A stretch of DNA of 64,000 nt, taken from the NCBI RefSeq assembly GCF_029395355.1, contig NZ_CP113913.1, positions 744,001-808,000 of the forward strand, read 5' to 3'. The notes below the pieces were generated by a model. It ran no database searches, was not told where the DNA came from, and saw only the letters and a program-made list of their open reading frames with translations. A program made the position numbers and the translations under genes. Source of the DNA: Bifidobacterium sp. ESL0800. Lineage in GTDB: Bacteria > Actinomycetota > Actinomycetes > Actinomycetales > Bifidobacteriaceae. Shown here in pieces: positions 17,314 to 28,705 of this stretch. How positions within the stretch are numbered: the stretch's first letter is position 1; every line of letters begins with the position of its first letter.

Positions 17314-19155
17314 TCAACTCGGCTTGCCAACCTGTTCGAACATTTGTTCGGTTTCTTTGACCCATATCGCTCCTTTGCTTTTCACTCGCATGAGCAAACC
17401 GTCATCACTGGTTACCACGCCTTTCGGATTGCGCTTTTTCGTCATAATGGACAACGCCCTGAACAGCAGTACCGTGCCGACTTCGCAGACGACTACCATC
17501 AACGCCCCTCCAACCCCACCGGCCCAAGGCATGGTGGCGGTTGGCGCACCGCCGATGGTATCCGCGCACCATTGCATCACCGAAGTTCCGCAACTCGACA
17601 GCCACACCAACACAAACGCCAAATGAGGGGCCAACGGCGAAAAGACCAAACCCGCCAGGCCCGTCAGCGTGGAGAAATCGACAAACGGAGCCACCACCAG
17701 GTTCGCGGGAACCGACAGCAACGGCAATGTCGGTGTCATCATCACCTGTATCGGCAAGGTGAACAGCTGGGCGGCTAGGGTCACCGAAATGCCGTTTGCA
17801 AGGAATTTCGGCAAGAGTGTCGAAAGATGCTCCGATATCGGGCCGGCACACAGCACAATTCCCAGCACCGACGCACACGACAAGGCGAAACCATAGCTTC
17901 TCGCCATCGCGGGATCGGCCAGCAAGGTGAAGACGACTGTCCAGCACAGCGCACTGATCGCCTGCGGCCTTCTGCCGGCAAACAAGGCCAAAGAAGCGAA
18001 GACACCCATGATCAGCGCTCGCATCACCGAGTCGGAAGGGTACATGGCGCTCGCGAGCGCCACATAGGCCATCACCGTCAGTACCGCCACCATCTGGCGT
18101 GGCAAGAGGAACCGGGCGCAACCCGAGCGTATCAGACTGCCGATCAGCGCGAAATGACCGCCGGAAACGGCCATCAGATGCATGATGCCGGAATCCTTGA
18201 AATGCATCTCAAGCAGTGTCGCGAACGTGGCGTTGACCGGTTCGCGCCCGGTAACGCCCGCACCCATGAAATCCTGGCCCAAAAGGCCTATCGTCAATCC
18301 AGGAACAAGCACCCGTCCTTGCTCGGAAAGCCCTTCGGTCACCGAGAAGAACGAACGTTGCATGGAATCGATCAGACGAGCAACCGGCGGGGCACGTTCG
18401 AGCACCCGCATCTTGGCGTCATCGTCAGCGGTCAACCAGATTGGTCGCATGCCGTATCTCGCAGCTTCCACCCTACCGGATACCGTTACGGTTTCACCAT
18501 CCGACAGCCTCCCGCACAACGGTTTGTTCATGTACACAACGATACGAGAGTTGCTGGCCTGTCGAACATCATCGTGCATAAAGCCCGTCAGATGCGCGTT
18601 GGCCTGACAGTCCGCCTGCCATGAGCTTGCAGCGGTTATCGGCGAATCGAGGCGCACTCTTGCCTCGACCTCACTTTCGCCATTTCTGGCCAGGGTCATG
18701 ACAGGGTCATGATATGCCTTGATATCGGCACCCATCGAGGCGATCAAAGCCGTCAAAGCCGAACAAGCGAGGACCGCCGCCCACACTCTTTTATTGCCTC
18801 GCGATTCTCGCAATATCCGCGCTATTGCGCAATGGCGTCCTAACCATCGCCGGGACAAGACAAGCAGGGCAATCAGAGCAGCCATCAACGCAAGAAGCAT
18901 AACCATCGGGAGGACGATTCTCTCGTTTGATGAACCTATCAGCCAATCCGCAGCCAAGGCAAACGGCGAACCAGACGCACCTGAGCCGCCGGCAGCTTGC
19001 CCGTTGGAAGTCGAATCGCCTTGCTGCCCTGTGAGGCGGGCAAAGACCATGTGCGAAGCCAATACGACGGCCCATACGCACAACGCCACCGGAAGCATCC
19101 GCCAGTCCCTGCTGCCCTGTTCATAACCGCGAGAATCGTTCAGCCACTTGTTCAT
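17314..19155 (-). CDS. comEC: ComEC/Rec2 family DNA uptake channel
   Basis: A 613-residue polytopic membrane protein for passage of single-stranded DNA into the cell. After two or three N-terminal helices comes an OB-like extracellular part (about 140-235), then the Competence domain with the hallmark LMAVSGGHFALIG (about 330-342) and at least seven more helices. The C-terminus ends about 60 residues after the last helix, so the metallo-beta-lactamase-like nuclease domain of Bacillus ComEC is absent, as in many actinobacterial forms. Its ATG overlaps the comEA stop. No pilin or comF gene is in the window. Confidence 0.95.
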   Translation of the reverse strand: MNKWLNDSRGYEQGSRDWRMLPVALCVWAVVLASHMVFARLTGQQGDSTSNGQAAGGSGASGSPFALAADWLIGSSNERIVLPMVMLLALMAALIALLVLSRRWLGRHCAIARILRESRGNKRVWAAVLACSALTALIASMGADIKAYHDPVMTLARNGESEVEARVRLDSPITAASSWQADCQANAHLTGFMHDDVRQASNSRIVVYMNKPLCGRLSDGETVTVSGRVEAARYGMRPIWLTADDDAKMRVLERAPPVARLIDSMQRSFFSVTEGLSEQGRVLVPGLTIGLLGQDFMGAGVTGREPVNATFATLLEMHFKDSGIMHLMAVSGGHFALIGSLIRSGCARFLLPRQMVAVLTVMAYVALASAMYPSDSVMRALIMGVFASLALFAGRRPQAISALCWTVVFTLLADPAMARSYGFALSCASVLGIVLCAGPISEHLSTLLPKFLANGISVTLAAQLFTLPIQVMMTPTLPLLSVPANLVVAPFVDFSTLTGLAGLVFSPLAPHLAFVLVWLSSCGTSVMQWCADTIGGAPTATMPWAGGVGGALMVVVCEVGTVLLFRALSIMTKKRNPKGVVTSDDGLLMRVKSKGAIWVKETEQMFEQVGKPS

Positions 19156-20033
19156 ACCGTCACCTGCCCGCGTATCTTCTCCAGCGTCTTCTGCCCGATG
19201 CCCGAGACCTTGAGCAGCTGGTCGACACTGGTGAAACGGCCGATCGACGAACGGTAGTTGATGATCTTCTGGGCCATCACCGGGCCCACTCCCTTGATCT
19301 GCTGCAGCTGTGTGCTGTCGGCGGTATTGAGGTTGACGAGGTTGCTCTCATTGCCCGAGGATGCGTTCTGTCCGCTTCCGGTTTGTGCGGGCTGGCCTGC
19401 GTACGACGAGCCGGCGTCTGTACCGGAATCGCGCTCCTCTTGTTCAGAGGAAGCCGAAGAAGAACCGGAAGTCTTGCCCTTGTTCGAAGGATTTCCCCCA
19501 GGCTGGTCGGAATCTTTGGTTTTCAAACCGGCACCGGCTCGAGTGTTTACCAATGATGAAGCTTCGGCCTGTTGCTTGTTGTAATTGACGGCCTGTGTCA
19601 CCAGCATCGTCAGACTGGCGCACAACGCCACCACCAACACCAATATCACCGCGACCGCTTGCATGGGTTTGAACACCAGTCTAGGGACGGTTCTGCGTGC
19701 GGCGTCCGTTTGGAAAGATGTTTGCTCTGACGGCTCCTCGACAAAAGCATCCTGATGAGAATCACGATCGCCCGTCAAATCACGGACTTCGACGTTGGTG
19801 GAAGCGGCGCTGCCTTCCTTTTGGTTTTCCTGTGTATTTTCCGGTTCGATAAGCCATTGCTCGATTGGCGGCAAAGGAGGCAGACCGACGCTCAAGAGTT
19901 CCTGGCCCTCGTGGTTGCGCCTGTTGCTAGATGATTCGTCACGGGACATCGCGGTCGAGCGAAGCCGTGTCGCCACGGACCGGCCTTCGTCGTGTGTTGT
20001 GTCGCCGAAATGAATACCCATACCTTCAAGCAT
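19152..20033 (-). CDS. comEA: ComEA-like DNA-binding protein with helix-hairpin-helix pair
   Basis: A 293-residue membrane-anchored DNA receptor. About 105 polar residues precede one membrane helix (about 119-143). A Ser/Gly/Asp-rich external linker (about 155-225) follows, ending in a C-terminal double helix-hairpin-helix that binds double-stranded DNA: LNTADSTQLQQIKGVGPVMA and VDQLLKVSGIGQKTLEKI. The start is uncertain; ATGs at 20033, 20021 and 19949 have no strong ribosome site. It heads the comEA-comEC-holA-tsa operon. Just upstream lie the GTGGTCGGATGA motif and three DnaA-box-like sites, suggesting shared control with two other genes in the window. Confidence 0.92.
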   Translation of the reverse strand: MLEGMGIHFGDTTHDEGRSVATRLRSTAMSRDESSSNRRNHEGQELLSVGLPPLPPIEQWLIEPENTQENQKEGSAASTNVEVRDLTGDRDSHQDAFVEEPSEQTSFQTDAARRTVPRLVFKPMQAVAVILVLVVALCASLTMLVTQAVNYNKQQAEASSLVNTRAGAGLKTKDSDQPGGNPSNKGKTSGSSSASSEQEERDSGTDAGSSYAGQPAQTGSGQNASSGNESNLVNLNTADSTQLQQIKGVGPVMAQKIINYRSSIGRFTSVDQLLKVSGIGQKTLEKIRGQVTV

Positions 20034-20061
20034 GACTGACCGGCAGGCAAAAGTCGAGCCG

Positions 20062-20149
20062 AAACGGCCACTGTGGTCGGATGATAGGGGTTATCCACAT
20101 TTGAGGCGTGTCGGGCCTTCGACCGCCGAATCATCCACATTCATCCACA
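20062..20149. promoter_or_regulatory. Shared upstream motif with DnaA-box-like sites, copy 2 (comEA)
   Basis: The core GCCACTGTGGTCGGATGATA (about 20067-20086) matches copies at 9611 and 35198. A perfect DnaA box TTATCCACA (20091-20099) follows immediately, then two identical near-matches TCATCCACA (20131-20139 and 20141-20149). The cluster starts about 30 bases upstream of comEA. Confidence 0.55.
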
Positions 20150-20287
20150 ACTCTCAGACTGATGCGGAGGCACGGAAATCAAAAAGCAGGCGAAACCATT
20201 CAACGAATCAATAGCGTTATTCAGTCCCAAGATTCACGAATTTCCGTATATCATGTATGGCTGAATTCATGGGACCATGTCTGAATA

Positions 20288-20330
20288 CGCGAAAAGGACA
20301 CCGGGTCTAAATTCCGGTGTCCTTTTCGCG
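20288..20330 (-). terminator. Strong terminator after leuS
   Basis: A perfect 17-bp inverted repeat, CGCGAAAAGGACACCGG (20288-20304) and CCGGTGTCCTTTTCGCG (20314-20330), with a 9-base loop. The stem itself carries TCCTTTT. It lies 64 bases after the leuS stop and could work in both directions. Confidence 0.85.
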
Positions 20331-20393
20331 TCAATCGTCAGATACGGTTCGATGCCATTTCATACCATGACCGACGAGAGTATCGTTTATCGA

Positions 20394-23372
<2,979 letters not shown>

Positions 23373-23500
23373 AATTAGGAATTATCGCGGCTCAACTGGA
23401 CACATGCCGGCAAATTTCCGAAGGATGGTCGCCGACGATGGTGAACCGGGATGAATCCGGCAGTCGGGCCAGCGATTTCACGTATCATGCTGAAGAAGGT

Positions 23501-23640
23501 GCAGAGATAATCACAGAAAACGACCCGATAATGTGATTACCGTCGTATTACGACCATAAATGCGGAGATAATCACAGAAAACGGCCTGATTTCGTGATTA
23601 TCTCCGCAAGTTGCCCCACGATACAGAGATAATCACAGAA
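23501..23640. repeat. Palindromic repeat array A (three units)
   Basis: Units start at 23501, 23562 and 23623, a period of exactly 61 bases: 47-bp palindrome plus 14-bp spacer. The middle unit is the best, with arms GCGGAGATAATCAC (23562-23575) and GTGATTATCTCCGC (23594-23607) perfectly complementary around an 18-base centre. The first unit has a decayed right arm, and the third keeps only its left arm. It lies between leuS and a solute-binding protein gene. Related arrays are at 33894, 35335 and 63591. Confidence 0.9.
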
Positions 23641-23726
23641 GCAGCGGGAGTCGGCTATATCGGCAGAATTCCGGCCAGCGAAACGGCAAACCGGATAAGC
23701 CTTGTTCCATTGCGATATCGGGAAGC

Positions 23727-24659
23727 TCAGTGACGTGCCATTGCAGAGTTGAGAGTCGGGTCGGGTGTGTAGCCGATGTCGTGGCTCATGGCATCGGCGG
23801 CTTTCTGCCATGAGCCGTCCTTGACCATGTCGTGCAGAATGGTGTTGATTTTCCTGGTGAGCTCGCCGTCCGAGGGACGAATCATCACGGCGTGGCGAAC
23901 CGTTGCGACCCGTGCAATCGCTTTGGCCAAAGGCGCCGACGACGAAGCCCCCTCGCCCAAAACCATGACATCGTGCTCGACGACGCTGGAAGCAAGCCCG
24001 TGCAGGATGGCCGCGTCCGCAGCCACGGCGTTTGCTTCGCCAGCGAGCAAAGCGGTGAGGCATTGCGGATAGGTGTCGCGCTCCTGGATCCTTACGGCAG
24101 GAACAGCCGAAGCCAACTTGCCTCCGTCGGCCGTCCCTTTGACCGTGCAGATATCCTGGTTGTCCAATGAAGACATATCGGTGAAATCGTGCTCCAGCCG
24201 TGTAGGCACGAGCAGCCCCAGCGGATCGGTGAGATAAGGCTCTGACATCCCGAATTGCAGGCCTGAGCCGGCGGTGATAGCGGCCGGCATCGATGAGACG
24301 ATCATATCGGCCTTGGATTGATCCAGCGTCGTGACCGCAGATGAGACATTCACCGGTTTGAAAACGATCTGTTTGCGGGCGTAACCGAGCTTCTGGGCGA
24401 CGTAGTCAGCGACATCGATATCGAAACCGGAGTATTGGCCTTCGTGCTCCAAGCCGAGTCCTGGTTGGTCGCCGGAAACGGCTATGGCGATGGTCGGTCC
24501 TTCGGGAACATTGGCGGAAGGCGGTGTCTGGGTCGCCCCACAGGCGGAAGCCGAGCAGAGCAGACCGACCCCGCAAACCGTTGCAAGCGTCGCTTTGAGA
24601 TGCCGGCGTATGTCTCTTTTACCTGATGAAGAACAGGGCTTCAATCTTGAACGTCGCAT
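23727..24659 (-). CDS. Solute-binding lipoprotein of an amino-acid-type ABC transporter
   Basis: A 310-residue lipoprotein: about 20 basic residues, a hydrophobic core (22-36) and a lipobox ending at Cys40 (SASAC). The mature protein follows the type 2 binding fold of polar amino acid receptors (GluB/GlnH group): the opening TIAIAVSGDQPGLG, the segment YSGFDIDVADYVAQKLGY, the hinge ICTVKGTADGGKL and the end part ELTRKINTILHDMVKDGSW. No permease or ATPase gene is adjacent, so it must use a distant transporter or have another role. It begins seven bases after the corA stop and is probably co-transcribed with corA, an unusual pairing. Confidence 0.85.
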   Translation of the reverse strand: MRRSRLKPCSSSGKRDIRRHLKATLATVCGVGLLCSASACGATQTPPSANVPEGPTIAIAVSGDQPGLGLEHEGQYSGFDIDVADYVAQKLGYARKQIVFKPVNVSSAVTTLDQSKADMIVSSMPAAITAGSGLQFGMSEPYLTDPLGLLVPTRLEHDFTDMSSLDNQDICTVKGTADGGKLASAVPAVRIQERDTYPQCLTALLAGEANAVAADAAILHGLASSVVEHDVMVLGEGASSSAPLAKAIARVATVRHAVMIRPSDGELTRKINTILHDMVKDGSWQKAADAMSHDIGYTPDPTLNSAMARH

Positions 24660-24666
24660 CCAGAAC

Positions 24667-25635
24667 CTACTTGAAGAGCTTAGAGCGTGTCAGCCACCAC
24701 GCCACAAGCCCGGTGATGACCAACGAGATGGCCACGACGATGAAGAAGCCCCAATGCGTATTGGTGAAGGGCATGCCGAACATGCCGTCCTGGAAGTTCA
24801 TGCCGTACATCGAGAAGATCAGGGTCGGAACCGCCAGGACAATGGAGATGATGGTGAAGATCCTCATCACGTTGTTGAGGTTGTTGGAGACGATCGAGGC
24901 CGAGGCGTCGGTCATGTTCGCAAGGACGCCGCTGTAGATGTTGGCCATCTCGATGGCCTGTTTGTTTTCGGTGATGACGTCGTCGAGAAGGTCCTCGTCC
25001 TCCGGATACTGCTTGATGTGCGTGAGCGAGTTGAGTTTTTCGGTCACCCGCAGCTTCTCCATCACGATCTCGTTGGATTTGAGGCTGGTGGTGAAATAGA
25101 CCAAGGTCTTCGAAAGTTCAAGCAGCTGCAGGATCTCACGGTTCTGCATCGAGTGCTGGAGTTTCAGTTCGAGGTTGTCGGAGCTGCGGTCGATGATGCG
25201 CAGGTAGCGCAGGTACATGGTGGCGTTGCGATAAAGAATCTGCAATACGAACCGCGTCTTCATGTAGGTGTTGAAGCCGCGGATGGTGCCTTCCATGAAT
25301 GGGTGGAGCACCGGCGTGTCCTGCATGCATACGGTGATGATGGTGTGCGCGGCGACGATGATGGCCAGCGGGATGGTCTCGTAATGGTCACGTCCGTCCC
25401 GTTGCTCGACGGTCGGGATGTCGACGATGATCATGGTGTAGTCGTCTTCGGAATCGACGCGGGAACGCTCCTCGTCATCCAACGGGGCGCGCAGATCGGC
25501 AAGGTCGACGCCGGTGGACGAAGCGACGGTGGCCAGTTCGACGTCAGTTGGGTTCGACAGACAGATCCATGAGCCGTTTTCCAGCTTGTTGATCTGTTCG
25601 ACCTGTCCGTTGATCGTATTGAACATCCTCAACAT
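24667..25635 (-). CDS. corA: CorA family magnesium transport protein
   Basis: A 322-residue inner membrane channel for Mg2+ or related divalent cations. A long cytoplasmic part (1-255) with the stalk helix is followed by two C-terminal helices: the first ends in YGMN (the GMN selectivity motif), then a short acidic loop FQDGMFGMPF, and the second ends in the basic tail TRSKLFK. The ATG at 25635 is nine bases from AAAGGCGGG; a GTG at 25644 is an alternative. The solute-binding lipoprotein gene follows directly. Confidence 0.95.
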   Translation of the reverse strand: MLRMFNTINGQVEQINKLENGSWICLSNPTDVELATVASSTGVDLADLRAPLDDEERSRVDSEDDYTMIIVDIPTVEQRDGRDHYETIPLAIIVAAHTIITVCMQDTPVLHPFMEGTIRGFNTYMKTRFVLQILYRNATMYLRYLRIIDRSSDNLELKLQHSMQNREILQLLELSKTLVYFTTSLKSNEIVMEKLRVTEKLNSLTHIKQYPEDEDLLDDVITENKQAIEMANIYSGVLANMTDASASIVSNNLNNVMRIFTIISIVLAVPTLIFSMYGMNFQDGMFGMPFTNTHWGFFIVVAISLVITGLVAWWLTRSKLFK

Positions 25636-25983
25636 GTCTGCCACCCGCCTTTCGCGTCATTCGCTGTACGGATCTTGCAGGAGACGCCGGTAGGATTGTC
25701 GACCGTGCGTCCTGGCCACCGGAACGCCTGTCCTGAAACCAAAAGGAGTGGACGCCATTCCGGATTCCTGCTGTTAACCCAAAATTCAAGGATAACCCTT
25801 GAGCTGGAACTTCTCGGCCATAATTTGCGCATAGCGTTATGTATCCGACAAAAGATATATGCGGCTTGCGGCTTTGCCGGATACGTAACGCCTGATTCGG
25901 TTTGGCCGGTATTTCCGTTCAGACGGAGACGTGCCGGCAGAAGATGTTGTGCCAAACCATCTTCGCGCCCGTACATTGGCTTC
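25636..25983. other. Intergenic region upstream of corA
   Basis: About 350 bases with no convincing gene. It should hold the corA promoter and the 3' end of the phosphatase transcript. I looked for a magnesium-type leader structure and did not recognise one. Confidence 0.5.
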
Positions 25984-26823
25984 TCAGACGGTATCGGTGA
26001 CAGGCAGTGGTTTCATCAATTCCATACCTGGGTAGCGCAGTTCCTCGGGTCCGTTGGACCAATCGGCAATTGTCGATATCACCGGTCCGCAATTGAATTC
26101 CGCGAGCGTCCACTTGCAGCTTCCGTCAGGTTGGATGCGAGGCTTGAGTGTCGACCAGTAGGCATTGGGGATGTTGCCGAGTTCGTCGACCTCCGGATCC
26201 ATGCCGAGCAGCGTTTCGACGGTCGCGGCGATGAACGATCCGTGGCTGACAAGCATCAGCGTGGTCGCAGCCGTGTCTTGGGCGTTCTCATTGAGCAGTT
26301 CGAGTACGGCCTTGGCTCCTCTGGCTCCGACCTCGGTGCGCGTCTCGACACCATACTTGGTCTCGCCTCCCTCGTGAGCACGCCACGAACGGTAGGCTTC
26401 AGCGTCCATTTCTTTGATTTCGGGACGGGTCTTGCCTTCCCATTGCCCGAAACTGCGCTCCCTGAGACGCTTGTCGAGCGTGACCGGCAGACCGAGGATG
26501 TCGGCAAAAGCGTGCGCTGTCTGAGCGGCACGGAACAGATCGCTGGAAATCACTTTCATCTTCCGCTCACCTGCAGGGACCTTTTGGTATTCGCCGGTAT
26601 CGCTTTGTTCGGCCGCCTGCGGCCCCGGCTGTGGCAGCAGATCCGGGTTGGCGGCTATATTGCTGACTTTCGCCCAGTAATAGCGCTTGGCAAGTTCAAG
26701 TCCGGTCTGGTCGACCTGCCACTGGCCGATGATGTCGAGCGGGACATCGATTTGGCCTTGCAGGCGGTGGACGACATTATAGGCTGTCCTTCCGTGGCGC
26801 AACAAAATGACTTCGTCGATCAT
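25984..26823 (-). CDS. Histidine phosphatase family protein
   Basis: A 279-residue protein of the phosphoglycerate mutase-like superfamily. The catalytic motif LLRHGRTAYN (about 7-16) supplies the phospho-accepting histidine. A conserved arginine is in SSDLFRAAQTA, the acid is in RERSFGQWEG, and the second histidine is in LVSHGSF. An insertion at about 60-85 (NPDLLPQPGPQAAEQ) is not in the core family. It is paralogous to the protein at 36862, sharing the QGxIDVPLDxxGxWQVxQTG stretch. The substrate is unknown; broad phosphatase activity is more likely than glycolytic mutase activity. Confidence 0.88.
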   Translation of the reverse strand: MIDEVILLRHGRTAYNVVHRLQGQIDVPLDIIGQWQVDQTGLELAKRYYWAKVSNIAANPDLLPQPGPQAAEQSDTGEYQKVPAGERKMKVISSDLFRAAQTAHAFADILGLPVTLDKRLRERSFGQWEGKTRPEIKEMDAEAYRSWRAHEGGETKYGVETRTEVGARGAKAVLELLNENAQDTAATTLMLVSHGSFIAATVETLLGMDPEVDELGNIPNAYWSTLKPRIQPDGSCKWTLAEFNCGPVISTIADWSNGPEELRYPGMELMKPLPVTDTV

Positions 26824-27042
26824 ATTCTCTCCGTTTCCGGGTATCCCCTATAGTATGACGTACAGTTTTGTGTCATATCACTGGTTTTATTGTGCCGCAC
26901 CCCAACGATGAACGGAACGCCGAAACGTGTTGGAGCCGAATACACCAATCCTATGGTTACGCCGGTTACGTCAGTTAACTTGGCCCTGTTGGCCGCCAAC
27001 ATCATAGAAAGACCGACGACGATAACCATGTCATCGCTTCCG

Positions 27043-28131
27043 TCACTTGGCCAGCAGCATCCACACCGCCCACAGCGCGACGATGACCGCATACGGCCAG
27101 AAATGCGCCTTGCTGATGGCGATGAACTCGCGGATAAAGGCGGTCGGCCAGTAATAACCCTTGGTATGGCTGCCGATGCCGTCGGATTTGAGCCCCAGCT
27201 GCCGGGCGTATTCGCTGGCGCGGAAGACGTGATAGTCGCTGGTGACCACGGCCACGCGGTAGGGGCAGGACAGGCGGTTTTTCATACGTTCGAGGCGCTT
27301 GGACTTTGTCTCAGACGTCTGAGACACGACGGTGCCCTCGCCGGAACCGATACCGCTCACGCCATCACGCTGGTCCATGATCGCCTTGCAATTGCGCAGG
27401 TTTTCCAGGGTGGTAGTAGACCGGTCTTCTTTGATGATTGCTGTGGCCGGCACTCCCCGAACCTCTACCAGATACCGCTTCATGGCCTCGGCTTCGCTGA
27501 TTTCCTCATCGGCTCCCTGACCGCCCGAAACCACAAAGAGGCCGTGCCGATCCTGCCGGTTCCACAAATCGACGGCCTTGTCTATTCGCCCGCGCAGCAA
27601 CGGTGTGGGCTTCGTACCCTGCAATCCCGCCCCGAGAATGATGATGTAATCGTATTTTCGGCGTCTCGGAAGAATCCGGTAAATCGTGGAATACAGCAGC
27701 AGCGCCGCGAACGTGAAGAAGAACCAAAGGCCTTCCAAGGCGATCAGCAGGCCGACGCCTTTGCCCCACCGAGGCGCGTTGAAATAAAAGGTCAGCGGAT
27801 ACACCGCGACGCACACCATCATGACGATGGCGAACAACGCAGGCAGGATGGTGGAAAGCGAAAAACCTTCATGGCCTACGACAACGATGGTGTTGACAAG
27901 GAGAAACCCGACGACGACGACCGGCGTGAAAGCGACCACCAGCACAATCGGGATCAATGCCCAATCCCGCCAGAAATCGAGCATCATTGCACTCGAAAGG
28001 CACAGCAGGAACAGGGCGAGCCAAATCGCGTTGCGGAACCGTCGAGGCTCCCTTATCACCGAGAACAGCAGCAACACGGCGAACACCACGCTGGGTCCAT
28101 ACAGCAGGACCGTCTGCCATGAATCGGTCAT
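27043..28131 (-). CDS. YdcF/SanA family (DUF218) membrane protein
   Basis: A 362-residue protein with five N-terminal helices (within about 8-170) and a DUF218 domain. The domain shows DYIIILGAGLQGTKPTPLLRGRID, VVSGGQGADEEISEAEAMKRYL and VAVVTSDYHVFRASEYA. Relatives such as ElyC and SanA affect envelope biogenesis, but no reaction is established. A last helix (about 337-355) follows the domain. A charged insert of about 30 residues (SETKSKRLERMKNR) splits it. The ATG at 28131 is eight bases from AAAAGG; a GTG at 28140 is less likely. It stands alone on this strand. Confidence 0.9.
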   Translation of the reverse strand: MTDSWQTVLLYGPSVVFAVLLLFSVIREPRRFRNAIWLALFLLCLSSAMMLDFWRDWALIPIVLVVAFTPVVVVGFLLVNTIVVVGHEGFSLSTILPALFAIVMMVCVAVYPLTFYFNAPRWGKGVGLLIALEGLWFFFTFAALLLYSTIYRILPRRRKYDYIIILGAGLQGTKPTPLLRGRIDKAVDLWNRQDRHGLFVVSGGQGADEEISEAEAMKRYLVEVRGVPATAIIKEDRSTTTLENLRNCKAIMDQRDGVSGIGSGEGTVVSQTSETKSKRLERMKNRLSCPYRVAVVTSDYHVFRASEYARQLGLKSDGIGSHTKGYYWPTAFIREFIAISKAHFWPYAVIVALWAVWMLLAK

Positions 28132-28322
28132 GATGACCACCTTTTCTCGTCACTTGGTTGTTGACGGTTCGATTCCGCACCTAATATCACTACTCAGGAT
28201 ATGTACTCCAATGTGTACCTTAAGCATACGTTCTCTTGGCTAATTACGGGCCATACGGACAACAACCCAGAAAGAAACAAAAAACAGGGAACCGCCGGGT
28301 ACAACGCGAAAACGATATGAAA

Positions 28323-28352
28323 AAGGCTTCCGAGGAAAACCTCGAAAGCCTT
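28323..28352 (-). terminator. Terminator after tRNA-Ala
   Basis: On the minus strand AAGGCTTTCGAGG pairs with CCTCGGAAGCCTT (one mismatch) around a TTTT loop, followed by TTTCATAT. It starts five bases after the tRNA. Confidence 0.85.
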
Positions 28353-28357
28353 ACCTG

Positions 28358-28430
28358 TGGAGCTAGGGAGATTCGAACTCCCGACCCCCTCCATGCCATG
28401 GAGATGCGCTACCAGCTGCGCCATAGCCCC
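28358..28430 (-). tRNA. tRNA-Ala (anticodon GGC)
   Basis: A 73-base cloverleaf on the minus strand: acceptor GGGGCTA with TAGCTCC (one G-T pair), D-arm GCGCAGCTGGTAGCGC, anticodon stem CTCCA/TGGAG enclosing TGGCA, and T-arm TCGGGAGTTCGAATCTCCC. CCA is not encoded. Confidence 0.96.
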
Positions 28431-28705
28431 GTTCTTGTTTAAGTTATTGCTCCTTGCGAAGCCTTAGATACTTTACAACAAACTCGCTCAATCGCCAAAC
28501 CGGCGTGTCGTTACAAGCCAATCAACGGTATTCAAAACGAAGCGAAACAAGGCAAAGCAACGCTTTCCTCTTGATTATCTGTCTCAAACAAGACGATGAA
28601 ACAAGGGCTCAAACAGAAAAGCGACGCCTGAAACAGGAAGATATCAGACAAGATAAATCCAATGCCCGTACCCGCCTCCCCACTTCAATCGCTCAGTCGA
28701 GATAC

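Noticed and set aside
25636-25983. Magnesium riboswitch upstream of corA
   Set aside because: No arrangement of conserved helices or terminator could be recognised by eye.
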